Shown here in pieces: positions 1-8,134 of a stretch of 33,057 nucleotides of DNA. The DNA is from Limosilactobacillus ingluviei DSM 15946 (GTDB lineage Bacteria > Bacillota > Bacilli > Lactobacillales > Lactobacillaceae). Location of the stretch: assembly GCF_001435775.1 (NCBI RefSeq), contig NZ_AZFK01000006.1, forward strand, positions 1 through 33,057, in the 5' to 3' direction. The notes under the pieces were generated by a model. That model had not been told where the DNA came from and searched no databases. It was given only the letters and a program-made list of their open reading frames with translations. The translations under genes were made by a program, and so were the position numbers. Positions within the stretch are counted from its first letter, which is position 1; every line of letters starts with the position of its first letter.

Positions 1-58
1 GGGGGTAGACCAATTATTCTTCTAAAAGTTCATCAGTACCAGTTGACGAAGAACCCAC

Positions 59-92
59 AAATCCCCTGACACCATTTGGCGCCAGGGGATTT
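59..92 (-). terminator. Stem-loop after the LysM/Apf-like gene
   Basis: A 10-bp perfect inverted repeat (59-68 with 83-92, arm AAATCCCCTG) surrounds a 14-base loop that contains a small GGCGCC palindrome. It lies 19 bases beyond the stop of the leftward wall-protein gene. The T-run after the stem is weak on this strand, so termination efficiency is uncertain. Nothing else is visible in bases 1-58. Confidence 0.6.
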
Positions 93-110
93 ACTTTGCA
101 CTTAACCTTT

Positions 111-674
111 TTAATACCAACCGTTGGCTTGCCAAAAGGCTTGCGCGGCACTCCAAGAGCCGTAACGGGAGGCGACGTATTGATCGGCAACCCGTTCTTG
201 GTTGGCTGGGGAGTAGTCACCGCCCAAGTAAGCGGCTGACAATTGGTACTTCCCGATGTATTGACCATTGCGGGCGTTGTAGTTGCCCCCGGATTCACGG
301 GCCGCAATCCACGCTTTTGCGGCGGCATCGTTACCGGCTACGCTCGACGTATAACCACTGTTAGCAGTGTTCGCCGTGGCTTGGGCTGGCGTAGTCGCAT
401 TGGCGGCCAAGTCTTGCGCGGTGGCCGGCTTGATTTCACCGTTGTCTTTAATCACCAACTTTTGTCCCACGTAAATCAAGTTTACGTTTTGGATGTTGTT
501 GTCTTGGGCTAACTTGGTCACCAAGCTGTTGTCCTTGGCAAACTTTTGGGAAATGCTGGACAGCGTGTCCCCCGCTTGGACGGTGTAGATCGTGTCCGCG
601 TTGGCGGCGATGGTTCCAGCCGTCAATCCTAATGATGCTACAGCAGCAGTTGTCAACACACTCTTCTTTAACAT
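111..674 (-). CDS. Secreted LysM protein with Apf-like C-terminal domain
   Basis: Probable secreted peptidoglycan-binding protein of the aggregation-promoting-factor/resuscitation-like type. Residues 1-26 form a signal peptide ending ANA, then a LysM module runs from about 29 to 73 (YTVQAGDTLSSISQKF ... IYVGQKLVI). An Ala/Thr-rich linker follows, and the last 65 residues form the lysozyme-like domain (WIAARESGGNYNARNGQYIGKYQLS) ending in the family-typical Trp-Tyr. The start at 674 is preferred over an ATG five codons upstream because AAGGA sits just before it, while the upstream ATG fuses directly to its own AGGA. In lactobacilli such proteins act in wall remodelling or cell shape; whether this one is enzymatic cannot be read here. 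A TATGAT hexamer upstream (minus strand, about 725-730) could be its -10. Confidence 0.88.
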   Translation of the reverse strand: MLKKSVLTTAAVASLGLTAGTIAANADTIYTVQAGDTLSSISQKFAKDNSLVTKLAQDNNIQNVNLIYVGQKLVIKDNGEIKPATAQDLAANATTPAQATANTANSGYTSSVAGNDAAAKAWIAARESGGNYNARNGQYIGKYQLSAAYLGGDYSPANQERVADQYVASRYGSWSAAQAFWQANGWY

Positions 675-906
675 AGGTTCCTTAACCATCCTTTACTTAA
701 ACCGTTCATTTCTTCAACGCCCTCTATCATAAGCACTGAATGTTACCAGGAGGTCACAGGAGAGTTGCTTTTTGCCCGAAGCGGGGCGCTTTTTTGTAAT
801 CTTTTGTAACATTGACGGGCCAAGCTCACCACCCAATCGCGCAATCCTATGGCGCCCACCGGGTTGGCTGTTGGGGCCGTCAACCGGTTTGCCGGGTTGC
901 GCCCAC
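675..906. other. Intergenic spacer with no convincing gene
   Basis: This stretch separates the LysM protein from the HAD gene. It holds the presumed promoter of the LysM gene and a short G+C-rich stem near 770-790. The 71-codon open frame within it has no ribosome-binding site and no recognisable product, so I do not call it a gene. Confidence 0.5.
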
Positions 907-966
907 AAAAAAATTCCTGATTTGCTCATTAAAGGGTTAAATTAACCCCCCGTTAAAACCAGGAAT
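907..966 (-). terminator. Rho-independent terminator of the HAD/acyltransferase operon
   Basis: On the minus strand an 11-bp stem (966-956 with 923-913, one G-T wobble) is followed directly by seven T. The loop contains a second small hairpin, GGGTTAATTTAACCC-like. It lies 18 bases after the HAD gene stop. Confidence 0.85.
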
Positions 967-983
967 CTTCATTTTCGCTTGTT

Positions 984-1799
984 TTATTGCAATTCTTTTA
1001 CAATTGTCTTGGTTAAGTAATTCGCCACCCCATCTTCATCATTCGACGTTGTCAAGTGGTCGGCGACCGCCTTGACGGCCGGGAGCCCGTTGGCCATCAC
1101 GACGCCATCACCGGCGCCAATGATCATCTCCAAATCATTATCGGCATCGCCAAAGGTCATCAGCTCCGCGGCTTGCCAACCAAAGTGGGCCAAGAGATGA
1201 TTTAGTCCCACCATTTTATTGACCCCGAGCGGCAGAAATTCCAAGATATGCGGTTGCGATTGCACCACCCGCAGCTTGGCCGTCACGGCCGCTGGCACCT
1301 GGGCCTTGGCTTGGGTCACCTTAGCCGGCTCAGTTGCCAAGACCGCCTTGGCAAAGGAATGCTCAGCGCCCGGCAGGTCAGCCATCGTCGTGTCAACGAA
1401 TTCAATGTTTTTGACCGTTCCTTTGTAGTGGGCCGGCCCCAATTCCGTCAGTTCGTAAACCCGGTCAAAATCCAAGACGTCCATAGGCAGCCCTTGTGAG
1501 CGTAAATAGTCATAGACGGCTTGCAAGTCCGCTTTCGTCGTCCCCTGGGCATATAATGGTTGCTTCGTCTGGTTATTAACGACCAGCCCCCCGTTAAAGG
1601 TAATCGTAAAGTCATCCGGCTGGTGAAGATCCAATTGGTCGATATAATGGCCAATCGCATTGATCGGCCGGCCCGTACACAGGACCACTTTAATCCCGCT
1701 TTCGTGCAGGCGCTTCAGCGCGCGCTCATTAGCTGGGCTGATCTCCTTTTGGCTGTTTAACAAGGTGTTATCTAGGTCTAAGGCAATCATCTTAATCAT
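984..1799 (-). CDS. Cof-type HAD-superfamily phosphatase
   Basis: A 271-residue haloacid-dehalogenase-like hydrolase of the Cof/YidA class, expected to dephosphorylate small sugar or nucleotide phosphates in the cytoplasm. The nucleophile motif ALDLDNTLLNS (Asp8, Asp10) is at the N terminus, and the metal-binding motif TFGDADNDLEMI lies near residue 217. The type IIB cap lies between them. Length and domain order are normal. AGAGGG is placed eight bases before the ATG. The start is only one base after the stop of the upstream acyltransferase, so the two are surely one operon. The substrate cannot be predicted. Confidence 0.92.
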   Translation of the reverse strand: MIKMIALDLDNTLLNSQKEISPANERALKRLHESGIKVVLCTGRPINAIGHYIDQLDLHQPDDFTITFNGGLVVNNQTKQPLYAQGTTKADLQAVYDYLRSQGLPMDVLDFDRVYELTELGPAHYKGTVKNIEFVDTTMADLPGAEHSFAKAVLATEPAKVTQAKAQVPAAVTAKLRVVQSQPHILEFLPLGVNKMVGLNHLLAHFGWQAAELMTFGDADNDLEMIIGAGDGVVMANGLPAVKAVADHLTTSNDEDGVANYLTKTIVKELQ

Positions 1800-1800
1800 A

Positions 1801-3639
1801 TTACTTTCCCTCTTTTAACATCGTGACTACCAAGAGGCGGGTAAACTGGGCGTTCCCGACCTCATTCATGTGAACATTGTCTTTGCCGAACCAAGCCGGG
1901 TGGTCAGCACTCTTGGCGTTCCAAGCGACCTCGTGCACATTCTTGTGGGTCCGAGCCAATTCGTGCACCTGCTTGACGACTTGCTTTTGCCACGGCTTGG
2001 TCGGTACGTGGGGCGTGATCCAGTACAGCTGCCGGTCGCCGACCGTCGCAATAATTTCGCGGGCCGTCTGGTCGCTGATTGCCCCGTTGGTCCCTAAGTT
2101 GACGACCACCTTGGGGGCGAGTTGATCTTTGGCGGCTAAATCCTTTAAGACGCTCAACCCACCGTCACCTTGACGCCCCACTTGGGCATCGACAATTGCA
2201 TGCGGCATCACTTCTTGCAGGTCACCAGCCGCATCCACCATCACGGAATCGCCGACTGCCGTTACCTGCCACGTGCTGGCCTTGGCCAACTGCTGTTTGG
2301 TCAACTGGTATTTCTTTTGTAAGGACGGACTGGAAACGTCGACTTGCGGCACCTTGCCCGCTTTGATTTGCTTGTTGCGGGCGGCCGTCGCCTGTTTGCT
2401 GTGCTGTAACTGGGTTTGGAGGGCCGATTTGGTTGGCTGCGGTTGGGGACCAAAAATCCCAACCAGGGCCACCCCCAAAATTACCAGCGCGCTCACCAAA
2501 CTGCCCCAGGCCAGTTTAGTCTGGGGCCGCCATGCCAGCCAATCGCGCCAATTACGACGGGCGGTCGGCAACTCAATCAATTGGTAAGATAATTCACTGA
2601 TCAACAAGATCAAAATGATCTCGGTGCCAGCACTGAGGAGGGGATGATTTCCCACCGGAAACAAGGCTTCGTAAAAGACCATCACCGGCAATTGATAGAT
2701 GTAAATCCCGTAAGAACGTTGGCCGAGGTAGTGAAAGACCGGATTGGTCAACCACTGGTTCACCCGGGCGCCGGGGTGAACAATCGTTGCCAAGAGGATC
2801 ATCCCGAGTAAACTGGTCACAAACATGCCGCCCCGGTAGGTGCTGGCTGCTTCCCCGTTCACCACCAAGAAACTGGCCACCGTCAACCCTAAGGCCACCA
2901 GCCCCACGCCTTCTAAGATCCAGCGGGCAGAAGGCTGCAGCTGGGTCGTCAGCTGTTGGCGAGGCCAAACTAAGGCCAGCCAACTCCCCAACAGCATGGC
3001 AAAGGCCCGGGTATCCGTCCCGTAGTAGACCCGGTTGATGTTTGCTGGATCATACAAAACCGCCATGGCCACGGCCGATGCGATCGCCAACCCCAAGGTT
3101 AGCCAGCGAGTCTTGGTCAGGCCCAAATGCTTTAAACTAGCCAGTAACAAGACCGGCCAAATCAAGTAAAACTGGGCCTCCACCCCGAGCGTCCACAGGT
3201 GGGTAAAGGGCGAGACGGCCGTAAAGCGATCAAAATACGACTGCCCGTGCCCAACGGCCCACCAGTTATAAACCCAAGTTAAATTCGTGACCACAATCGT
3301 CCGCAGGTGAACCAAGGCGGGGCGATCAAAGAGGGTGATATAGGCGCTGGTGGCCATCAACATCCCCACTAAAGGCGGGTAGAGCCGACTGAAGCGGCGC
3401 CGGTAAAATTGCCTTAAGCGCACCCCTTGGCCTTGCTGCCAACGGTTCGTTAGCTGATTGGTCACAAAATAACCCGAAATCAATAAGAACAAGGGTACCC
3501 CCAAAAAGCCCCCGGGCATTCGATTCGGCAACAGGTGATAAATAATGACGGCAATTACCGCCAGACTACGCAGCCCGTCGACCCCGGTCACAAAACGCGG
3601 TGGGGTTTGGGCGTGGGCGAGTGGCCCTTGCGATTTCAT
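1801..3639 (-). CDS. OatA-like acyltransferase-3 with C-terminal SGNH domain
   Basis: A 612-residue integral membrane acyltransferase with the architecture of peptidoglycan or wall-polymer O-acetyltransferases. The N-terminal acyltransferase-3 domain begins with GVDGLRSLAVIAVIIYH and has about ten hydrophobic segments up to residue 400. A linker of about 50 residues rich in Lys and Gln follows. The C-terminal extracellular SGNH esterase/transferase domain has GDS with Ser465, the GxN block LGTNG near 518, and DNVH giving Asp587 and His590 of the triad. A strong AGGAGG precedes the ATG. O-acetylation of muramic acid giving lysozyme resistance is the known role of OatA. Other acceptors such as teichoic acid or exopolysaccharide are possible, so I leave the symbol blank. 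Confidence 0.9.
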   Translation of the reverse strand: MKSQGPLAHAQTPPRFVTGVDGLRSLAVIAVIIYHLLPNRMPGGFLGVPLFLLISGYFVTNQLTNRWQQGQGVRLRQFYRRRFSRLYPPLVGMLMATSAYITLFDRPALVHLRTIVVTNLTWVYNWWAVGHGQSYFDRFTAVSPFTHLWTLGVEAQFYLIWPVLLLASLKHLGLTKTRWLTLGLAIASAVAMAVLYDPANINRVYYGTDTRAFAMLLGSWLALVWPRQQLTTQLQPSARWILEGVGLVALGLTVASFLVVNGEAASTYRGGMFVTSLLGMILLATIVHPGARVNQWLTNPVFHYLGQRSYGIYIYQLPVMVFYEALFPVGNHPLLSAGTEIILILLISELSYQLIELPTARRNWRDWLAWRPQTKLAWGSLVSALVILGVALVGIFGPQPQPTKSALQTQLQHSKQATAARNKQIKAGKVPQVDVSSPSLQKKYQLTKQQLAKASTWQVTAVGDSVMVDAAGDLQEVMPHAIVDAQVGRQGDGGLSVLKDLAAKDQLAPKVVVNLGTNGAISDQTAREIIATVGDRQLYWITPHVPTKPWQKQVVKQVHELARTHKNVHEVAWNAKSADHPAWFGKDNVHMNEVGNAQFTRLLVVTMLKEGK

Positions 3640-3743
3640 TGAAATCCTCCTCTGTCATTTGTTTTACACGGTCTTAAATTTTCCCTTTCAATTATAAGCG
3701 TCTTACCCAAGCTTGACCACTCTCGGGCCAAAAAAGCCGAGTG

Positions 3744-3771
3744 AAAAAGCGCTTCGGTTCTCCGAAACGCT
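3744..3771 (-). terminator. Terminator after the 106-residue gene
   Basis: A 10-bp stem (3771-3762 with 3757-3748, one mismatch) with a four-base loop is followed by five T on the minus strand. It starts six bases after the stop at 3777. Confidence 0.85.
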
Positions 3772-3776
3772 GCTGC

Positions 3777-4097
3777 TTACCCCACGTGATTTTCCTTTAA
3801 GATGGCCGCTACCAAGTCGGCCATTTCCGCCGGCTTTTCCCACTCTTCAAAATGGTCCATTGCTTCGGGTTGGACGTAGTAGTGCTCATTAATGTAGTTT
3901 TCGTATTTAATCACGTTTTGGGAATGGGGAATATTGAGCTTTAAAATCCGGACTTGCTGGATAAAGCCCCGTTCCGCCGCCAATTCTGAGCGACCATTAT
4001 GCACCATGTTGCCAATTTCATAGTAGGTCGACCCATCCTTGCGGGTAATTTCTTCAATGATATCTAACGTTCCCGGTCGTTTTTGTGCTTCACTCAT
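3777..4097 (-). CDS. Hypothetical 106-residue protein
   Basis: I do not recognise this family. The protein is soluble, mixed alpha/beta in appearance and acidic, with no signal peptide, membrane segment or cysteine. It opens with a predicted beta-hairpin region (DIIEEITRKDGSTYYEIG) and ends in an acidic helix (MADLVAAILKENHVG). AAAGGA is well placed before the ATG, and the gene has its own terminator, so it appears to be a real monocistronic gene. It sits behind an imperfect hairpin in its own leader (4119-4167). Confidence 0.75.
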   Translation of the reverse strand: MSEAQKRPGTLDIIEEITRKDGSTYYEIGNMVHNGRSELAAERGFIQQVRILKLNIPHSQNVIKYENYINEHYYVQPEAMDHFEEWEKPAEMADLVAAILKENHVG

Positions 4098-4118
4098 GGC
4101 TGATTCCTTTCGTAATTT

Positions 4119-4167
4119 AAGCCGGGCTGGGCCGAAGAGTTTAACCAGTCTTCATCCCAGTCGGCTT
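4119..4167 (-). promoter_or_regulatory. Leader hairpin before the 106-residue gene
   Basis: On the minus strand three paired blocks nest: AAGCCG with CGGCTT, CTGGG with CCCAG, and GAAGA with TCTTC, around a ten-base loop. The structure ends just before the ribosome-binding site at about 4105-4111 and has no T-run after it. It therefore looks like a 5'-UTR element rather than a terminator. Confidence 0.45.
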
Positions 4168-4230
4168 TTCGATGTTTATTTAATTGTAAAACCAAACTGT
4201 CTCGCCGCCAAGTCGCCCTTCCGCTCAAGC

Positions 4231-4262
4231 AAAAAAGCAGGACTCCCGTAAGAGTCACTGCT
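4231..4262 (-). terminator. Terminator of nrnA-cshB
   Basis: An inverted repeat AGCAGTGACTC/GAGTCCTGCT with one mismatch and a six-base loop is followed by six T on the minus strand. It begins just after the helicase stop codon. Confidence 0.88.
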
Positions 4263-4269
4263 TGTAATC

Positions 4270-5649
4270 TCAGCTTTGCTTTTGCCGGGCCCGTTCCAAA
4301 CGGTGTTGCTTTTGGCGGGCGCGCTTGGCCTTGCGTTGCTTGTGACGCATTTCTTGCTTGGCCTTTTGGCGTTCGTCTTCCTTGATTTTGGACTTGATCT
4401 TCTTCTTGTAGCCAGGCTTAACCTTCTTCTTGGTCTTCTTCACGTACCCCTTCAAGGTTGGATCCAAAGCGGCCTTGCGCCGCTTGTAGCTTTGCCGCCG
4501 GTTGCGGTCGTAAGTCGTTACGACACGGCCGTTTTGCAAGGTCTTGGGGGTAAACTTGATCCCCCGCTCTTCCAGTTTGGCCACCAGTTCGTCTTCGGCC
4601 GGCGCATACAGGGTGATCGCCGTCCCGGTTAAATTCCCCCGGCCGGTCCGCCCAACCCGGTGGACAAAGTATTCTAAATCACTCGGAATATCATCGTTAA
4701 TGACCAAGGACACCCCGTCTAGGTCGATCCCGCGGGCCGCCAAGTCCGTCGCCACAATAAACTGGAAGTCCATGTTGCGAACTTGGCGCATCGTCTTCTT
4801 GCGTTCCCGGGGTTCCAGCCCCCCATGAATCAAGGCCACTTTTAAGCCCCGCTCCATCAAGTAGGCGTGCAAGGCTTCCGCCCGCTCCCGGGTATTGGCA
4901 AAGACTAAGGCTAAGAAGGGATCCCCCATTGTCAATAAGCGGTAGACCAGATCGTTTTTATCGCGGCCCTTCGTTGACAGCAACCAGTTTTCCACGTTCG
5001 GGTTGATGACCGTTTCGGTCGGAATTTCTTCGACCACTGGGTTTTCCAGGTACTTCTTTAAAAACGGCCGCAACCCTTGGGGAATCGTGGCGGAAAAAAC
5101 CATCATCTGCAGGTCACTCGGGAAGTGAGCCGCGATTTGGTCGACTGGTTCCAAAAAGCCCATGTCCAAGGTCATGTCGGCTTCGTCAATCACAAACTGG
5201 GTTGCCAAGTGAATGTCTAAGGCTTGGGAATTGATTAAATCCAAAATCCGGCCTGGCGTCCCAATCACTAACTGCGGTTGCTTGCGTTCCAATTGTTCAA
5301 TCTGGTGGGCCTTATCGGTCCCGCCCACATAATTGTGAATCGTCAGTGGAGTCGGCGCAAAGCGGTTTAACTGCTTGGCCGCCGCGTAAATCTGGTAAGC
5401 CAACTCCCGACTCGGGGTGGTGATCACGGCTTGGACCTGTTGGTTGGCCGGGTCCAATTGGGTAAAGATCGGCAACAAGAAGGCGTGCGTCTTCCCGCTC
5501 CCGGTCTGGGATTGGCCCACGACACTCTTCTTTTGCAAGACCAGCGGAATCACCCGTTCTTGAACCGGGGTGGGCTGGTGGAACTTCAAATCGTCAATCG
5601 CCGCCATCAACCACGGCGCTAAGTTTAATTCAGCAAATTGTTTTGGCAT
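4270..5649 (-). CDS. cshB: DEAD-box RNA helicase, CshB type
   Basis: ATP-dependent RNA helicase for ribosome assembly, RNA turnover or cold adaptation. Visible motifs are the Q motif (FHQPTPVQ, 23-30), motif I QTGSGKT (48-54), PSRELAYQ, GTPGR, motif II DEAD (near 155), SAT, and motif VI HRVGRTGR near 335. The last 80 residues form a very basic Lys/Arg/Gln tail typical of RNA-binding extensions. The opening block and the QSQTGSGKTHAFLLP stretch match CshB more than CshA, by memory of the families. Its ribosome-binding site AGAAAGGA overlaps the stop of nrnA four bases upstream, indicating coupling. Confidence 0.88.
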   Translation of the reverse strand: MPKQFAELNLAPWLMAAIDDLKFHQPTPVQERVIPLVLQKKSVVGQSQTGSGKTHAFLLPIFTQLDPANQQVQAVITTPSRELAYQIYAAAKQLNRFAPTPLTIHNYVGGTDKAHQIEQLERKQPQLVIGTPGRILDLINSQALDIHLATQFVIDEADMTLDMGFLEPVDQIAAHFPSDLQMMVFSATIPQGLRPFLKKYLENPVVEEIPTETVINPNVENWLLSTKGRDKNDLVYRLLTMGDPFLALVFANTRERAEALHAYLMERGLKVALIHGGLEPRERKKTMRQVRNMDFQFIVATDLAARGIDLDGVSLVINDDIPSDLEYFVHRVGRTGRGNLTGTAITLYAPAEDELVAKLEERGIKFTPKTLQNGRVVTTYDRNRRQSYKRRKAALDPTLKGYVKKTKKKVKPGYKKKIKSKIKEDERQKAKQEMRHKQRKAKRARQKQHRLERARQKQS

Positions 5650-5653
5650 TTTG

Positions 5654-6616
5654 TCATCCTTTCTGCTTGCCAGGCCGGTACTCCTTCACCAATTGGGTCA
5701 ATTCGGCAATGACCTGCTCAATTTCGGCGTGGTCAGCCGCTTGGGCGCCGCTGGCCAAGGGGTGCCCGCCCCCGTGGTGAGCCTTGGCTAATTCATTGAT
5801 CACGGGACCCTTGGACCGGAGCCGAATCCGGTAATGGCCATCCCCTTGCACAACAAAGATCGCCCAGGCCAGCACATCACTGATCCGCCCCGGCAACGAC
5901 ACAATTGCGGACGTGCCGGCTTCGGTAATCCCAAATTGGTCCAAGACATCCTGTTCAAGGATCAAGTACCCGGCCCCAGCTTGAATTTGTAAGTTCTGGT
6001 AGACGTAAGCCGACAAACGGGCCGCCGGCAATGACATTTCGTTTTCCCGTTGGCCAATCTTGGCCGCCTCCGCGCCCGCGGCCATCAGCGCCCCGGCCAC
6101 CAGCATCGTCCGGGCCGACGTTGCTGGGTACAAGAACCGCCCGGTATCGCCAATTATTCCCGCGTACAGGGCGTTCGCCGCCGTCTTCGGTAAGGTGAGC
6201 TTTGCGGCGAAGTGCTGATAAAAGTCGTAAATCATTTCCGAAGTACTGGAGGCTTGATCTTGCACCCACATCAAATCCCCGTAGGGTTCATCATTGGGGT
6301 GGTGATCAATCTTGATCAGTTGACTCCCGTTGTCAAAGCGCCGGTCGTCAATCCGCGGCGCATTGGCCGTATCGGTGACGATCACCAGGGCGTTGGCGTA
6401 CTCGTCACTTTCAATTTCATCCATCGTGCCAATCCAGCTCAGACTCGGAATTTCCTTGCCGACCACATAGATTTCTTTGTATGGGAAGGACGCCTTTAAA
6501 ATTTCGGCTAACCCGACTTGCGAACCAATCGCATCGGGATCCGGGCGTTGGTGGCGATGAATAATGATCCGCGAGTACTTTTCAATCTGTGCATAAATTG
6601 CTGCCAGTGTGTCCAT
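5654..6616 (-). CDS. nrnA: DHH-family oligoribonuclease/pAp phosphatase NrnA
   Basis: A 320-residue DHH/DHHA1 phosphoesterase that degrades nano-RNAs and dephosphorylates 3'-phosphoadenosine 5'-phosphate. Motif I HRHQRPDPDAIGSQVGL is at 20-36, VTDTANAPRID near 80, the DHH motif KIDHHPNDE at 102-110, GIIGDTGRF near 153, and the DHHA1 signature GGGHPLASGA near 283. Length is normal for NrnA. AAAGGA precedes the ATG. It is followed after four bases by the CshB helicase, a sensible pairing of RNA unwinding with the last step of RNA decay. Confidence 0.92.
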   Translation of the reverse strand: MDTLAAIYAQIEKYSRIIIHRHQRPDPDAIGSQVGLAEILKASFPYKEIYVVGKEIPSLSWIGTMDEIESDEYANALVIVTDTANAPRIDDRRFDNGSQLIKIDHHPNDEPYGDLMWVQDQASSTSEMIYDFYQHFAAKLTLPKTAANALYAGIIGDTGRFLYPATSARTMLVAGALMAAGAEAAKIGQRENEMSLPAARLSAYVYQNLQIQAGAGYLILEQDVLDQFGITEAGTSAIVSLPGRISDVLAWAIFVVQGDGHYRIRLRSKGPVINELAKAHHGGGHPLASGAQAADHAEIEQVIAELTQLVKEYRPGKQKG

Positions 6617-6702
6617 AATTGGCTTCCTTTCTACCGTTAGCGTTAGTCACTGTTCCCAATTATAACAAACTTTCCGGCTTCCCGGCAGTCAGTTGCGCAA
6701 AA

Positions 6703-6735
6703 GAAAACAGCCTGGTCCCAAGTGGATCAAGCTGT
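6703..6735 (-). terminator. Terminator after yajC
   Basis: On the minus strand ACAGC-TTG-ATCC pairs with GGGACCAGGCTGT (imperfect stem), followed by TTTTC. It lies 16 bases beyond the yajC stop and separates yajC from the downstream nrnA-cshB unit. Confidence 0.65.
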
Positions 6736-6751
6736 CTGATGACCAACCTTC

Positions 6752-7159
6752 TTATTTGTCTTCCGTTGGCTTCTCAGCCGGCGCTGCTTCTTCCGGTTCC
6801 GCAGGCTGCTCAGCGTCAGCCTTGGCCGTTGGTTCCGCCTTGGCTTCCGCTTCAGCATCGGCATCGGCGGCTGAGGCCGGCGCTTCGGTCGCTTGGGCTT
6901 CAACCCGTTGGATAGCGCCCAGATCAAAGACCAGGTAAACCCCTTCGCAATCCAGCGTTACCGTCCGCTTTTGTTGGTCAATTTCGGCCACGACCCCGTG
7001 GAGCCGCCCGATCGTCACCACGTGATCGCCCGGCTTTAATTGACTCATCATTGATTGGTGCTTCTTTTGTTGCTTTTGTTGGGGCCGAATCATGAAGAAA
7101 TACATCAGGGCCACCATTAAAACAATTAATAAGATACTTGACATTCCAGAGCTTTGCAA
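6752..7159 (-). CDS. yajC: Sec translocon accessory protein YajC
   Basis: A single-span membrane protein of the SecDF-YajC accessory complex. Residues about 7-24 form the membrane segment (SSILLIVLMVALMYFFMIRP). The hallmark FFMIRPQQKQQKKHQ follows, then the conserved small beta domain LKPGDHVVTIGRLHGVVAEI. The final 45 residues are an Ala/Glu/Asp/Pro low-complexity tail, a common but variable extension. The start is TTG at 7159: AAAGGAAG lies about eight bases before it, while the first ATG five codons later is too far away. It follows the tgt-derived gene in the mutS-ruvB-yajC series. Confidence 0.92.
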   Translation of the reverse strand: MQSSGMSSILLIVLMVALMYFFMIRPQQKQQKKHQSMMSQLKPGDHVVTIGRLHGVVAEIDQQKRTVTLDCEGVYLVFDLGAIQRVEAQATEAPASAADADAEAEAKAEPTAKADAEQPAEPEEAAPAEKPTEDK

Positions 7160-7241
7160 CAGACTTCTTCCTTTCTATTCTTTCTGCGTTCTTTTACAAC
7201 AATACCAGAAATGGCGGGAAAAGCAAGCACCATTCTGCTCA

Positions 7242-8132
7242 TTAAGCCAGGGTCGCTTGCAGCGCTTGTAAATTGGTCAGGGCCAATACTTGTTTGGCCA
7301 CGGCCACGTTGGCGTGCAACATCTGGTGCAGACTCGCCAATTGGAAGCCTGTCGTCCCCAATTGCCGAACATCGGTGGCAAAAGCGTGATGACGCAAGTT
7401 CAACACCTCACCGTTCACCAACACCTTGCCCGCCCAGCCGGCTTTTAGTGGCCACGGGGTAATAATTCGGTCAATTTGACAGGCGTGCGCCAGTTGGATG
7501 ACCGCGAAATCATTCGCCACTACCGCGGTCTTGGTCCCCGCTGGCAAGAGCTGTTGGGTCAGGGTGACGATTCGCTGCCACTCGGCTTGCTCTGAAGCCG
7601 GCGGTAGATTGACCAGTAGGGCGCTGGCCCTCGCCGGGCGGGCCGCCAGGCTCGCTTGCCGCAATTCGGTCAGCCCAGCCCCCAAGACCGGGTACCAGGC
7701 CCCCGGCGCCGCTTGGGCCCACGTCCGATTGGCTTCGACCGCCCGGCGCAAGTCATCGACCGGCGCATAATAGTCGGGAGTTTGGTACATTGCGACTGGC
7801 TCTTGGGCTTGGGCCGCCTGTTGCCAGGCGGCCGCTTGCTCCGGCGTTAAGGTTAACTTGGCTTGGTTGTGCGGATCAACGTAGTGAATCCCGACCCGGG
7901 CGGTATTCTTTTTCACCTTTAGCAAGGGACCAAAAGCCCCGGCAAAGGTCATCAACTTCCCCGGCCAGTTCAATACCGTCGCCAGCCCGCCCTGGTCCTT
8001 AATGGCCGCTAGGCCCGGTTGCATCTGGTAATCAACCAGGTTGACGGCCAGGGTGCGAATCCCGGCGGCGGTTAGCTCACTTGGCTTCACCGGCACAAAG
8101 GGCGCCGTCAAATAAGGCACTAATTCACTCAT
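7242..8132 (-). CDS. Tgt-fold pseudoenzyme (degenerate tRNA-guanine transglycosylase)
   Basis: A 296-residue protein that I align with bacterial Tgt from about residue 6 to the end. Matching landmarks are PVKPSELTAAG (Tgt MTPEEVEATG), QPGLAAIKDQGGL (RPGQEIMKLHGDL), NWPGKLMTFAGAFG (QWKGPILTDSGGFQ), LTLTPEQA (FLDPEKSM), the TPDYYAP block (ECTPYPA), LGAGLTELRQASL (IQGSVYEDLRDIS), and MLHANVAVAKQVLALTNLQAL ([21 protein letters not shown]). Catalytic features are gone: the Asp of LTDSGG is Phe63, the substrate Asp of FDECTPYP is Gln117, the GGL(A/S)VGE loop is lost, and the four zinc ligands (CxCxxC plus His) are absent. Asp221 may correspond to the nucleophile. It is 70-80 residues shorter than Tgt. 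The start is two bases after the ruvB stop with AGGGGG inside ruvB, and the slot between ruvB and yajC is the usual place of queA-tgt. Codon and base style match its neighbours. Function unknown. Confidence 0.8.
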   Translation of the reverse strand: MSELVPYLTAPFVPVKPSELTAAGIRTLAVNLVDYQMQPGLAAIKDQGGLATVLNWPGKLMTFAGAFGPLLKVKKNTARVGIHYVDPHNQAKLTLTPEQAAAWQQAAQAQEPVAMYQTPDYYAPVDDLRRAVEANRTWAQAAPGAWYPVLGAGLTELRQASLAARPARASALLVNLPPASEQAEWQRIVTLTQQLLPAGTKTAVVANDFAVIQLAHACQIDRIITPWPLKAGWAGKVLVNGEVLNLRHHAFATDVRQLGTTGFQLASLHQMLHANVAVAKQVLALTNLQALQATLA

Positions 8133-8134
8133 GA

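Noticed and set aside
770-796. A possible terminator near the middle of the first spacer (AGCG/CGCT followed by T6 on the plus strand)
   Set aside because: The stem is only four pairs, and no plus-strand gene precedes it.
714-929. A 71-codon minus-strand open frame in the spacer before the LysM gene
   Set aside because: No ribosome-binding site, no family pattern, and it runs through the terminator of the HAD operon.
4276-4632. Hydrophobic Leu/Val-rich plus-strand open frame that looks like a membrane protein
   Set aside because: It is the complement of the Lys/Arg-rich tail of the CshB-type helicase; AAG and CGC codons read as Leu and Ala on the other strand.
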